DNA of 64,000 nucleotides from Arthrinium phaeospermum (taxonomy: Eukaryota > Ascomycota > Sordariomycetes > Amphisphaeriales > Apiosporaceae): NCBI GenBank assembly GCA_006503535.1, contig QYRS01000002.1, positions 5,146,001-5,210,000 of the forward strand, in the 5' to 3' direction. Positions 1 to 10,677 of this stretch are shown piece by piece. The notes beneath the pieces were generated by a model. That model was not told where the DNA came from and did not search any database. It saw only the letters and a list, made by a program, of their open reading frames with translations. How positions within the stretch are numbered: position 1 is the stretch's first letter; every line of letters starts with the position of its first letter. The translations under genes and the position numbers were made by a program.

Positions 1-123
1 CGAACGACTAAGGGGCTACAGTTAACTTATGTGGAGTACTCATGGGTGTTACGCTGACGTGCCTATATATATGTGCATAACAGCAAATTTGTTATTCAGC
101 CTTCAAGGCTGCACTGGAACCAG

Positions 124-207
124 GGAGCGGTAGCTAAGTGGTATAGCGTGGGATTGCAGTTATTCGCAATTATCCTAAGGTCGCGTGTTCGATCCACGCT
201 CGCTCCT
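124..207 (+). tRNA. tRNA-Cys (GCA anticodon) with a 12-nt intron
   Basis: The sequence folds as a complete cloverleaf. The acceptor stem is 124-130 with 200-206, the D stem 133-136 with 144-147, the anticodon stem 149-153 with 173-177, and the T stem 183-187 with 195-199 closing a canonical TTCGATC loop. The anticodon GCA lies at 156-158. The loop is too long unless a short intron (about 160-171) sits one base 3' of the anticodon, the standard position for eukaryotic nuclear tRNA introns. The discriminator base is T207, the known identity base of tRNA-Cys, which supports the assignment. It supplies cysteine at UGC/UGU codons. Confidence 0.93.
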
Positions 208-208
208 C

Positions 209-213
209 TTTTT
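209..213 (+). terminator. RNA polymerase III T-run terminator of the tRNA
   Basis: Five consecutive T residues begin two bases after the tRNA discriminator base, as expected for RNA polymerase III termination. Confidence 0.75.
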
Positions 214-1827
214 GCCTTGATTTTGCATTCGGAGGGCATTTCAATCCGCATCATTTGATCATTTCCTCCTAGGTTTCTTTCTGTTCATCTTTTGCTCAAG
301 TGCTGCATCGGAGGCACATTGGGTCTTGTCTCAGCGCCCGGACATGTTGCCCCACCTCCTCGTGGTGGGGTGAGCAAACGTCCTCCTTATTGAACAGCAG
401 TGCGAATGTTCAAAACTTGTCCAAGATTATTTTCTGGCTCTTTTCTAGATTGTTAGGCCACATCTTCTTCGGAAAGTCCCAAGTCTACTTAAAGCCTCGT
501 CGCTTGCCGGTGCAGTGGCCTCGCTGCCAATTGAGTCATCGGTATCAGTGTAACCTCTTTACTCGAGACTCTGCCAAGTCGGGTGGACATACAGATGCTG
601 CAAATCGCTGACTGGGGTGCAGTCCGGCCGATCAGCTTTGGCGCAAGAACTGTCGGAGAACCCTGGGCGAATCGGATCATGCAGTCGTTCCCGAACAGGA
701 AACAAATGACCTTTTGGGCTCGAGCTGTCCAGAATTGTGGCTAAGTGCACTCACTCGGCACTGAGACACTGTCATCCGAAGGAGATGAACCGCGCCCGCG
801 TGGAATAGAATCAAGCCGGTCACCATGTTTTACAGTAGGGTGAGAGTCAACTTTATCCTATGCTACAGTCAATAATATAGTCTCGGGAGAAGAGAAGATT
901 CTATGAAGGATTCTATGAGCCAGGGTTCATCAACTATAGGATGTGGTTGGTAGTTGTAGCCCTTCTGGGCAATCAGTTGGCCATCTAGCTGTCGGGAACT
1001 GTGCCCCGCGGGCGGTGTATAGAGAACAACGCCAAACACCAATCTACAGCATGCTTCCCTTCGACTTGGCCTGGGATTCCAAACAGTCCAAGGTAAAAAC
1101 TAAGGACCTATCATTGTTGAATCATTCAATCTGGCGTACTTCTGTTTGTTCCCGGGATAGACTCAATCAATCTTCACCGACGCGGGGTCAAGCCCGGAAC
1201 GAAACGGGCATACAAGACCGCCATTCTCTTCTAGCGACTTTATTTTCGAAGTTCTAGACAAGAGCGCAGGCAACCAACGGGGATATCAACTGTTGTAGCT
1301 TTGAAATCAAACTCACCTGGCTGGTCCAACAGACTGGATGCGACCGTTGAAAGGTTTACTCATCCCATTGTCATGTCGGATATGGAGTCAGAGATGCAGA
1401 TCATACGGAATACCGCTGCTAGCATCCGAATCACCCCCCTGCTGCAGCCCCCATCCCTTGCATCGCATAGATTCTACCCCAGAATACCCCAGGTTGCCCG
1501 GCTATCCCGTCCCCCCCAACTGTCGATCCAGATGAGCCTCGCACTCGGATTCATTCTGGATTGCTGTTACACAGCCCATGCAATGGTCTATCGCAGCGGC
1601 AGCTTCAAGCGCTTTCTCGGAGGAGAGTCCGGTGTACATAAGACGGGCTTGGTCGCTCTTCTAGTCAGCATTCCAATCAACTTACAGCAGTACTGGTCTC
1701 TGCCTGCCCAACAACCATCGCATCCCGTCCCATCACCTCATACCTAATTCGTGACCAGGTGTCCGAAAGCCAATAAATATCCTTGTCTATAATCGTGCCA
1801 GAACGTACAATTGTCAATCATTCGAAA
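214..1827. other. intergenic, no supported gene
   Basis: Only short open frames with no family resemblance and no consistent splice structure are present. The longest, about 1301-1747 on the plus strand, has an unstructured composition and was not accepted as a gene. Confidence 0.5.
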
Positions 1828-2535
1828 ATGCACACCCAGCAGATTTTCTTCCTCCTGGCCGCCGCAGGTGCCGCCTTCATCGAAGCCCGTGAGTAAACCC
1901 CACTACCGCCCGTCCCCCTGTGGTCGTCAAACCCGCGTTGCCAAAATCATAGGTAGCAGAATTGCTCTTGAGACCAGACCACCCCCATCTAACCAATGAA
2001 ATAAACAACCCCCCAGGCCCCTCTTCCTCCTCCCCCGCGCCCCGCCAAGCCAACCTCGGCAGCTTCGAGTGCAACGCGGCCCGCGTGCGCATCGTGGCCG
2101 GCCTGGGCGAGACCCGGGACAACGTCGACCAGATCGACGACGTCACGACCCGGGGGACGGCCATCGAGGGGATCAACCTGGCCTCCAACGGCATCAACTC
2201 CATCGCCGTGGCCCTCTTCAGCGGCGACCTCCCCCCGGCCAGCGCCCGCCAGACCGTTGGAGGGGGGCTCAACATCACCCAGGCGGCGCTGGACGCGGGC
2301 AACAAGTGAGTTTTTTTTTCTTTAACCCCTTTCTTCTTGGTGTGTGCTATTCACATGCCCATTCCTTTCTCAACCTCCGTGTGTGGGGCATAATCAAATG
2401 GATGGATGGATGGATGGATGGATGGATACTGACACTCGTTTGGCCTTTAGGCAGGACCCGGCGGTGGTTTCGGCTTCGGCCTCGTTTGAGGAGACGGTCG
2501 CGGCCGCCTCCGATGTCGTCGAGCTCTGCACGTAG
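1828..2535 (+). CDS. small secreted protein, 144 aa, three exons
   Basis: Exons are 1828-1888, 2017-2305 and 2451-2535. The reading phase is kept across both GT-AG introns, and the start is the first ATG in a good context. Residues 1-20 form a hydrophobic signal peptide ending near Ile-Glu-Ala. A short Pro/Ser linker follows (22-29), then a mostly helical Ala/Val/Asp-rich region with two cysteines, Cys39 and Cys143, placed so that one disulfide could join the two ends of the mature protein. This layout matches a common class of small cysteine-poor secreted proteins in Sordariomycetes, but no enzymatic function can be read from it. It probably acts outside the cell or in the cell wall. Intron 2 carries an ATGG microsatellite. 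It is convergent with the gene at 2911-5526. Confidence 0.8.
2398..2427. repeat. ATGG tetranucleotide microsatellite inside an intron
   Basis: About seven perfect copies of ATGG run through intron 2 of the small secreted protein gene, just before its 3' splice site. Changes in copy number would change intron length but not the protein. Confidence 0.9.
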
Positions 2536-2910
2536 GCAAGCATGGCTTGGGATGCGTCAATAGATGATGGGACTGGTACGCTCGATTGGGCAACGTGTCT
2601 GGTATTTTGCCTACCGACTTGCTTATCTTCCCTTGCTCTTTGCATGCAAAGGCGGATGCAGGAGGGTCAAGACGAGAAGGCATGACAAGGTATTTCACAG
2701 GGACTGATCTGAAGCCAGGTGCGATCCTTTCCCATTACTATACATAAATGGTATTCAATATGAAGAATCTACCCATCCCGCACATAAGAACCTTTTCCTA
2801 CACATAACGTCATATCAATCATTACATTAAATCATTCCCCAAAAGACCAAGAGAATGCCACCGAGTCTCGCACCGCCTCAAGAAGAACCCAACCGCGAAG
2901 AAGCCAGCCC
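2536..2910. other. convergent intergenic region
   Basis: This separates the 3' ends of the small secreted protein gene (plus) and the DUF4139 gene (minus). It presumably holds both 3' UTRs; nothing else was seen. Confidence 0.5.
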
Positions 2911-5526
2911 TCAAACATTGACCGCATGGTCGCCCGTCGGGAAAGCGCACTGGTACTCGAGCCCCAACTTGACCATGCGCCCCGCGTTGAGCGTGACGTC
3001 CCACGCGACCTCGCCGTCCTTCTTGAGCGTCGCGACGGCCTTGCCCCAGTCCTTCTCCTCCTTTCCCTCGCGCCCGGGAACACCGGCGGGCACCCCGGCG
3101 CCCGCCAGCGACAGGCCCCGCGGCTGCAGGACCTCGACGCGCAGCCGCTCGTCCTCGCTGACGGGGACCTGGTCCAGCACGGTGATGCGGGCCGGGAGCG
3201 GCTGTTTTGGCGGCGGCTGGGAAGGGCCAGAAGAGCTGGAGCCAGCGCCCGCAGCAGCAGAAGGAGATGACCGCGTGTTGGATACGGTGATGGTGCGGGT
3301 ATAGACGGCACTGTCCTCCTTGGTGAAGACGCCCGACTGCGAGCGCCGGACGTCGGGCTTCGGGTACGCGACCTGGACGGCCGGGTCGACGCCGAGGCCG
3401 AGCGTGAACGAATCCCCCGGGCTGCAGCGCGGCATGTCGGCGCGGCCCAGGAAGCTGCCGTCGAGGGTGAGCCCGGCGGGCCCGGGCAGGAGCGTCAGCT
3501 TGCTGCCGTTGCGCAGCTTGGCCTGCAGGTAGGCGACGGGCTTGTACTTGGCCACGACGGTGTGGCTGAAGGCGACCTGGGCGAAGGCCACGCGGGCCAC
3601 GCGCTGCTTGGACGCCGTCGACGCCGGCGTCAGCGTCTTGAGCCCCGGCAGGTCGTAGGTCGTGGTGAAGCCCGTCTCCTCGAACGTCGACTCCTGGAAG
3701 GCCAGGGCGGCCGGCGGCTCGGGGGCGATGGTCTGCTGCTGCTCGTCCCGGCGGGAATACGACGAAGGGCCCGGCGGTGGCGGCGGTGGCGGCGGCGCCA
3801 TTCCGCCGGGAGGAGGACCGCCGCCTCGGTTGGATCCTCCCAAGCTGCTCATCATCCGGGGCATGCTGAGGCTGGCCCTCGGGAATATGCTCTTGGACTT
3901 CCGGGCGCTTTGGACACCTCTGTCGAACACCGCATTTTCCTCGGCGCGGGCCGGCGGTGGTGAAGGTGGAGGAGGCGAGGAAGGGCTGTACGCTGGGCTT
4001 TGCGGGAACAATGGGGAACCAAGCTGCCTCCTCGGGGGTTCAGCATCCCCGTCGAAGACACCGAATCCCATATCTGCGTCGACCTCCTCCATCGCCTGGT
4101 CGGCTTCCAAGCACATCAGTACGCGGGCCTCTTTCGCCCTGGCCACCCCAAACAGCTCGGAGCGGGGCGGTTGTGCGTTGCCACGGCCCGTCTGCTTGTC
4201 GGCCCAGGCAGCCCGGTGGGACTGCTCGTCGCGGGAGAACATGATGTCATTGTTCGAGTAGCCGTGGGCTCTGCCGGTCAGCCGCACGCGCCAGGGGACC
4301 AGGGTTGGGATGGTGTCGTTGAGCCCGGAGAAGTCGGCCTGGGGCGTCGAGAGGGTGATCTTGCAGTTGGACCAGGTCTCCGAGGTCCGGTTGGTGAGCT
4401 GGGCATCGAAGCAAACGTGGCCCGTGTTCGCCGTCGTCGAGAGCGCCATGTCGTAGGCCGGCGACCAGTACGCGTCGGTCGTGACGTAGCTAATGAACAG
4501 GTCGCACGTGCTGCTAGTAACGTCGTCGCCGCTGTTCTTCTCTGCGATTCTAGGCGAAACCACCTCGACATCGCTGCTGGCGATCGAGTTGCGGCGCGAC
4601 GAGCCAGGCGTGAAGGCGTTGGCGTCGAGGCTGATCCGGATACTGTAGACCTTCTTGGGCCAGAAAGACTCGCGCTCCTTGCGGATGCGAGCCTGTTCCC
4701 TTTGGACCTCTTGCTGCTTCCGCGCGGCCCGTTGCTTCTCCTTGCGTTTTTCCCTGGACTCCTTCCGCTTCAGCTTGTCGGCCTTGGCCGTCTCTCGCTG
4801 GTACCGCCTGTAGATGCGGCCCTCCTCCTTTCGCAGCCGACGGAGCTTGTCCTGGATCTCGCGCTGCTGGACGCTGCCGTCCCGAGTGTCGGCGAAGATC
4901 TTTTCGCGCTCGGCCCGGTAGGTGGCGAGGCCTTCGTCGATCTTGACGTCGGACGCCTTGTTCTGGGGGTGGGTCGTCATGAGATTACCGTGGCCATTGA
5001 GGATCTCGAGACGGCGCTTCGCGCTGTGGATGATCTCGCTGGCACGCTTCTCGTCGTCCTCGGCGAGGCGGATCCGTTCACGGATGTCGCCCATCACCGT
5101 GTTGGCTCGCTCCTCCTCATCCACGCCCTCGGAATCGGAGAAGCTGTGGTCCGCATCCGAATCAGAGTTGTCTTCGTCGTCGTATTCGGGATACATGTCC
5201 TCGAAGATTTCCCGGTTGGGCAACAGCTCGACGGCCATGTCTGTGATGATGGCGGAGCCGGTCCCTTCCACCTTGATGGAGTCCTGATCTACCGTGGGCG
5301 TCAGGCCGACGATGGTGATCTGGTTCTCTCCGGCCTGCTCGATACATCAGCTGCTGCTGCTGGGCTTCCTTGCGTGGGGCGTGACAGCGGAAAATGTGAT
5401 GGGCGAACTAACCTTGAGGGGGACATCCTTGATCTGGCGGAATACTTGGGCGCGACCGGGAAACAAGGTCACAGACCGGGTCTCGAGCTCGCGAATGCGA
5501 TACTCCTGTTTGTGTGCCACGTCCAT
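2911..5526 (-). CDS. DUF4140/DUF4139 domain protein, 845 aa, two exons
   Basis: Exon 1 is 5526-5413 and exon 2 is 5334-2911 with a 78-nt intron; both exons join in phase 0. The N-terminus has the DUF4140 signature (a VTLFPGRAQV strand followed by GENQITIVGL). A long charged coiled-coil segment follows at about residues 105-260, then the DUF4139 region (FISYVTTDAYWSPAYD, about residue 318 onward) continues to the C-terminus. The two halves of DUF4139 are separated by a Pro/Gly-rich insert with a run of eight prolines, a likely flexible loop. Proteins of this family, related to the bacterial mucoidy inhibitor A group, are widespread in fungi but have no settled biochemical role. No signal peptide or membrane segment is visible, so it is probably cytoplasmic. 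Confidence 0.88.
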
Positions 5527-7832
5527 TGTACCGGCTAGAGATGTCTTGTCAAGTTGAGGGGTATGCTTGGAGAAGGAAGCATATGTCTACGTCTGACAAT
5601 CACAAGCTATGAGGAATCCAGAAGGGAGGAAATGCCGCCGAAAGATATATGTGCGTGTGACGGCACATGGAGAAGAGGGCTGAGGCAGGATCTTGAACCT
5701 GGTCTCTGAGCTGCAACCGTCATTCCAGGCAACAATAATGCCCCGCTCTCGGGTCTAACAGACATTGCCTAGTGTGACGCCAAGATGCAAGAAGCCATTG
5801 GCAGAGTCACGCTCAGAAGCCAAGTAAACGATGGAGAGCGACGGCCTCCTCCTCGGCGAACTCGTGGAGATGAAGAGGGTAAGATGCTTGTATCTATTAC
5901 TGTAAAGGGAGTGGAACGCCCCTGGTAAAATAGCTGCTGCGGCGAAGGCTGAGTGTTGGGGGCGCCACCACTAAGCTTAGCGCACAATTGCCCCGCCAAT
6001 GTACCACAAACGATCGTCACGCTTATGTGCAATAGCTAGGCACTAGGTTTCTTCCAGCTTGTGACAGGTGTGATACTGATTATCATTCATGTCGATGCCG
6101 TTCAGGAGGCCCTCGGTGGACAGAGTGAGTCCAACTTGTGCTTGACCAAAGTGAAGCCTTCTACGTCCAGTCTCTCAGCGCTAACCACGATTCCGGTGGC
6201 AGTGCTGACGACGCTAGTCTTGGTGTCGGGGGCAGCACTACTTACTACACATATGCCGTGTAAAGGCCGAAACGGACAATTCGGGCTCCACAAACGGGGA
6301 ACGGCTGTAATGAACCAAGTGTTGATCTATAGACAAGCAAGCAAGAGACGGGAAGGTGGATACGCGATTGACGAAGCGATGGCTCGCAAATATCAATGAG
6401 AAGAACCCACCGTCATCATCAGCTTTCTATACTTATGCCGCCGATCTCTTGAGATATCTTGTACGTTCCCCTGAGGTCCATCCCCCTGGAGGTGTCTTCC
6501 AAACAGCCCAGCTCTCAGGTTGCACTGCTGAAAGTCCTGCAGATACCTTTTCAGAATCTGTTACCGCTGGTCCGAAATCTCTGGGGCCACAGTTTCCCGG
6601 CTCACACATTGCTATGTCTCAATGGGTTTGCGAATCGGCCGGAGAAATAGGGACTTCGTTCCGACCAGAGTTGATGGCCATATCAGCTTCCTGACCGAAC
6701 ATATCAGCATCAACAGGGTCCGCCAGTGTTTGTCGAACTGCCGAGAATCTCAAATGTGTTGCCAGCTGGTTTGCTGCATCTTGACGGGCTGTAAGAGTAG
6801 ATGCAGTCCTCCTGGTTGAAGTGGGAGTCGAAGGGAATACTCGCAGTACGGAGAAGATTCGTCAGAGTTCGACATAGCACAGCCGAGTAATACAGGAGAG
6901 CCCGGTTAATTTATCAGAAACAACATCTTGGCTACACACTTTTACGGTGTGCTCGCTTGCATGTTTGTCCTTCGAGACAACTGGCATCATCAGTTGAAAC
7001 GAAGATACGGGCTCAAGAAACTGGAGAGTATTTTCTTTGTTCTAACTACACTTGGAGTAGACTGATCATCATCTTGTTTTCCATTATATAGCCGTCTCTG
7101 GTCTTAGCATTGGTTCCTTTGGCCTCTGCGAATCTGACTGTCGGCTTCTTTTCTTCTTGGTGAAGAAGAGTCGACACTACCAACGAAACTTTATGCCGCA
7201 TCAACGTGGCAGCTAAGGTAGGTTCATATGTGTATAGTCCAGAGCTGGGGGAAGTCGAGGAGGCTGCCTTATTATACAGTCATCATCAATGTTGTTTCAA
7301 GACAGCCAAGCAACTTATTGCGAATACCCTTGGTGTCGCGGTTTGCTTCTTCCCTGTAACCAACTGGCTGGTGAGCCGGATGTGCTATTCATGCTGGTCT
7401 CGCATAATTAATAATTCACCAAACTACGTATGAGGCAATGGTCGCGTTCCTTTGTCTTCATTCGAGATAACCTGCTTTTGGTGAGAACATCACCCCCTCT
7501 AGATTGGGCATATAGCCAAAATATATCAAGCGTTGACTCAATCTTGGTCGAGATGGGTCTGTGATGCACGTGTTTTTGTGTGTCGTGCATTACACTTTCT
7601 TTGGTGGGTGGTATGTAGAAGATGAGACTTCAACGTGGCTCTGGGTGTACCCTAATTCAAACCTTTCTAGGGTTCTCATTTACAGATTTAAGCAGGTTGG
7701 TTTTCATCAATTTGTTTGTGGAAATATACCATCTCCTCAGCCACCAGGAGCATCCTACATACCTGCTTACTATTGCTCCTGCATATTCTTATATAATAAC
7801 TTCAAAAGTTGCCGTCGTACTGGGACCGCATA
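5527..7832. other. intergenic, no supported gene
   Basis: It holds the promoter of the DUF4139 gene at its left end. Open frames at 6061-6399 (plus) and 5769-6032 (minus) are short, not domain-like and lack a consistent exon partner. Its right end may hide a 5' exon of the next gene. Confidence 0.45.
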
Positions 7833-8426
7833 ATGCACGAACCGGGTTGGGGGTTCGACGCCTACCGGACCTCCTTCGGAGACGATGAGCTCTTCCAGCG
7901 GTACATCGACTACGTTCGGAATGCCATGATCCGAGGCTTCAAAGCTGAAGGGTTAGACCACATTGCTTCCACGGCCACCTTGTATCCCCGAGAAGAGCAA
8001 GGCGGCCAAAATCTCAAGAACCTATCACTTGACGAGGTGCGGAAACTCCACATAGAATGGGTGGCAGCCGTGCAGAGAGATGTCCCCGACGGCTACGACG
8101 ATGGTCTCGGTCTCCGCAGCGACTATTTCATGCTGGTCAACGACGAAGTTCTCGAGCGGTTCCGCGCGGCCGAAGAGAAACTCGCCAAGGAGAACCGGGA
8201 ACCCGAATACTCCCATGAAGGGGTGATGGCCATTGTGTGCGTAGGCTACGAGGAGGAGGAAGACGAAGAAGTTGATGACGAAGACAATGAGTTGGAGGGG
8301 AGGATGTGGCAGTACGTCTGGGCCGACTCCCTCTCGGAGCTTTACATCATGATAAACGATCTCAGCAGAGAATGGTGGTTTACCGCCTTTGCATGGCCTC
8401 CGGAGGTATACGGGACATATGCTTAG
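7833..8426 (+). CDS. hypothetical acidic fungal protein, about 197 aa; 5' end uncertain
   Basis: The frame is open from 7800 to the stop at 8424-8426, with its first ATG at 7833 (MHEPGWGFDAYRTSFGDD). The residues coded just upstream (SYWDRI) look like a natural continuation of the protein, and an AG sits at 7807-7808. The true start may therefore be in an upstream exon that I could not define. The protein has the Trp/Tyr-rich opening and 'YRTSFGDD' motif seen in many lineage-expanded hypothetical proteins of plant-associated and soil fungi. An acidic run lies near the middle (EEEEDEEVDDEDNE). No signal peptide or membrane segment is seen. The function is unknown. Confidence 0.65.
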   Translation: MHEPGWGFDAYRTSFGDDELFQRYIDYVRNAMIRGFKAEGLDHIASTATLYPREEQGGQNLKNLSLDEVRKLHIEWVAAVQRDVPDGYDDGLGLRSDYFMLVNDEVLERFRAAEEKLAKENREPEYSHEGVMAIVCVGYEEEEDEEVDDEDNELEGRMWQYVWADSLSELYIMINDLSREWWFTAFAWPPEVYGTYA

Positions 8427-10521
8427 TTTCTTCCATTTGGACGAGGAACAGCACCAACGGTTGGTAAGGTACTGCAAATCTGGACGGCGATAGATCACTG
8501 ACGCCAAGATGGGGCTCCAACATGGCCAAGCCAATCGCATGTTGGTCGAGTTGGGCATGCGAGAGACGACAAGTGACTAGGAGATATGTACGCAAGCTAC
8601 ATGCAGTCAGAATCTACAAAAAAGACCGCAGGCTATGCCGCGATATTTCAAATGCAGGCATGCGCAATCTTTCCTTAAGCCAGCAAAGCAACAATGTTCA
8701 TGGTCGAAACGAGCCAAGGCCCAGCGAACGGGGCCGGATGCGGCAGAACGGCAGGAGGCCTTCGGTATCTTACCGCTTCGGGGGCAGATCCGTCTCGGCC
8801 TTGGCCACGAAGGACCTCCCCAATCAATCATGGCGAACTACGCGTGAATGGATGTCCTGCGATAAGCATATTGAGAGCACTCCCACACGTAGGATGCGAG
8901 TATTGGCTTGAGCGCTGCGGCAGGACTCCGTTGCTACGCTACCCTGCCCAGGAGGGGGCCCGACGCCCCGTGTGCATCCGTCGACCCAATCGGGGATCGT
9001 CACAAACCTGACTTACCGCAATTTGCGGAAGCAAAAGATGTACATGCATCGATACTACATTTGCTGGGGTATTGTAGGTATGTGCTGGCCGGGGTTGCTT
9101 TTTCTTTCACATCTTCCATCGTCCGTTGGCCAGGGTGGGGAGAGGCAAGTTCCGATCGCAATGGCGGCGGTCCATCGGGGTCAGGATTCGTTTTACCGAA
9201 GCGGTGAGGAAGACAAGCTGTGTGTAGCAAAGCAAATTCGGCATGGCCGTGAGGGGTGGTGGTGCTTGGCTGGAAATGGCGAATGGGAAGTCCGATCGGC
9301 AGGAGATGGAATGCGCATGGAATGCTGCTCGAGTGGAGCAATGGTTGGCAGTCAGTCAGTCTTGCCGGGAATTGGGTCCGGCACGGGGCTGTCGCGACCG
9401 GAGAGACTCGCGAGAGTGAAATCTCTGCTTCAACAGTGCAGAGACCATCAGCCCACCAGCGTGAATTAAATGGGCTGATCGACCATGGCCACAGGGAAAC
9501 GGACGGGACAGGCAGGGCAGGACGGCAATTGGATTCTCGTCTAGCAATTCTGGAGTGTCCTGTAGTTGCTGGCAGCATGCGAGAGGCGAGGGCCGGACAG
9601 GACAGACATACATGTTTCAGATAGATACGAATCAAACGGTTTATCGCAATGCGCACGAGACGGTCTTGCAATGCTTGGTTCGGGGCGCGACGATCCTTGG
9701 GCTTTGGTCTATGTATTGTCCATTGCTACCTGCTATCGGTAGTATTGGTGGTACATGCGAGTCTGGTGGTACGGCCATCTTCCCCGGACCAGCTTGCGAC
9801 TGGCCGCGGAAGCTGGGAGGGTTGGTTTCGGCTCTCGTTTGATGAGCTGCGACGACTTCCAATGCAATCAAGACCCAACTACCTACAGGTCAGCAGCGCG
9901 AGAGGGACGGGGGGACGGGGTGTGGGGTCACTGCTACTTGGCCGTCGTGCCTGTCGTCCAACAAACCACTTCCTTCCCCCCAAAAAGCACAGGCTCATGC
10001 GCTCTCTTTCTCTCAGCCCGAGGATCCCGTCCGTTTGTTCCTCGCTGTCCACACCCCATGTCGGTTGGACTAGCGAAGCGGACGGGGGCATGGGATGGGA
10101 TGGGGGGAATACGTACGCGAAATGTTCGTTCGCGTAACCACACCCGCCACCACCCCGTCTTCTTCGAACGAACCCCGCCGATCGCGAAAATGGGCAGGGC
10201 GAAGATGTCGCAAACGAACCGATTGGGAAACAGCTAAACCGCATCCTTTTCTCACGTGTGCAGTCAAACCCTTTATCCCAAATGCGCTCTTCTCCGATTG
10301 ACGTCAAGCAAATCTATGTGAAGTAATCTACATAGCTAATCTGTCCTTGTCCTGGTATCCGAGATGAGATGAGATACATACCTAGATAACCATGCAAATA
10401 AAAAACCGGAGCTCATTTCGCCAGCCAGAGACAACTCCGAGGGTCGCGTCCGTAATTCCCTCGAGTGGATGCACCCAAGAACCCGGGACTTACGGAGGGA
10501 TGGATTTCAGAATCAGATGCG

Positions 10522-10540
10522 CCGTCGTCGTCGTCGTCGC
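10522..10540. repeat. CGT trinucleotide microsatellite
   Basis: About six copies of CGT in the gene-poor tract. Confidence 0.85.
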
Positions 10541-10658
10541 CTGTCAGCTGATTGAGCCATACACCAAGTCGTATATTTTTAGGCACGTAGGATTCCCTTG
10601 CCGCCGATGGGAAGAGGAGGAATTCTCGCCCCGAGTGCAGTTGCGGGTGCGCAGTTGC

Positions 10659-10677
10659 GTGTGTGTGTGTGTGTGTG
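10659..10677. repeat. GT dinucleotide microsatellite
   Basis: About nine uninterrupted GT units in the gene-poor tract. Confidence 0.9.

Noticed and set aside
1301..1747. 148-codon frame on the plus strand
   Set aside because: No start context, no domain or targeting features, and atypical amino-acid composition.
4000..5538. 512-codon open frame on the plus strand
   Set aside because: It is the antisense shadow of the DUF4139 gene, whose conserved motifs lie on the minus strand.
5680..5760. tRNA-like B-box word on the minus strand (GGTTCAAGATCC)
   Set aside because: The T-loop would have an extra base and no acceptor, D or anticodon stems can be drawn.
9000..9671. 223-codon frame on the minus strand in the gene-poor tract
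   Set aside because: Composition is Cys/Pro/Arg-rich without secondary-structure pattern, no family resemblance, and no splice partner.
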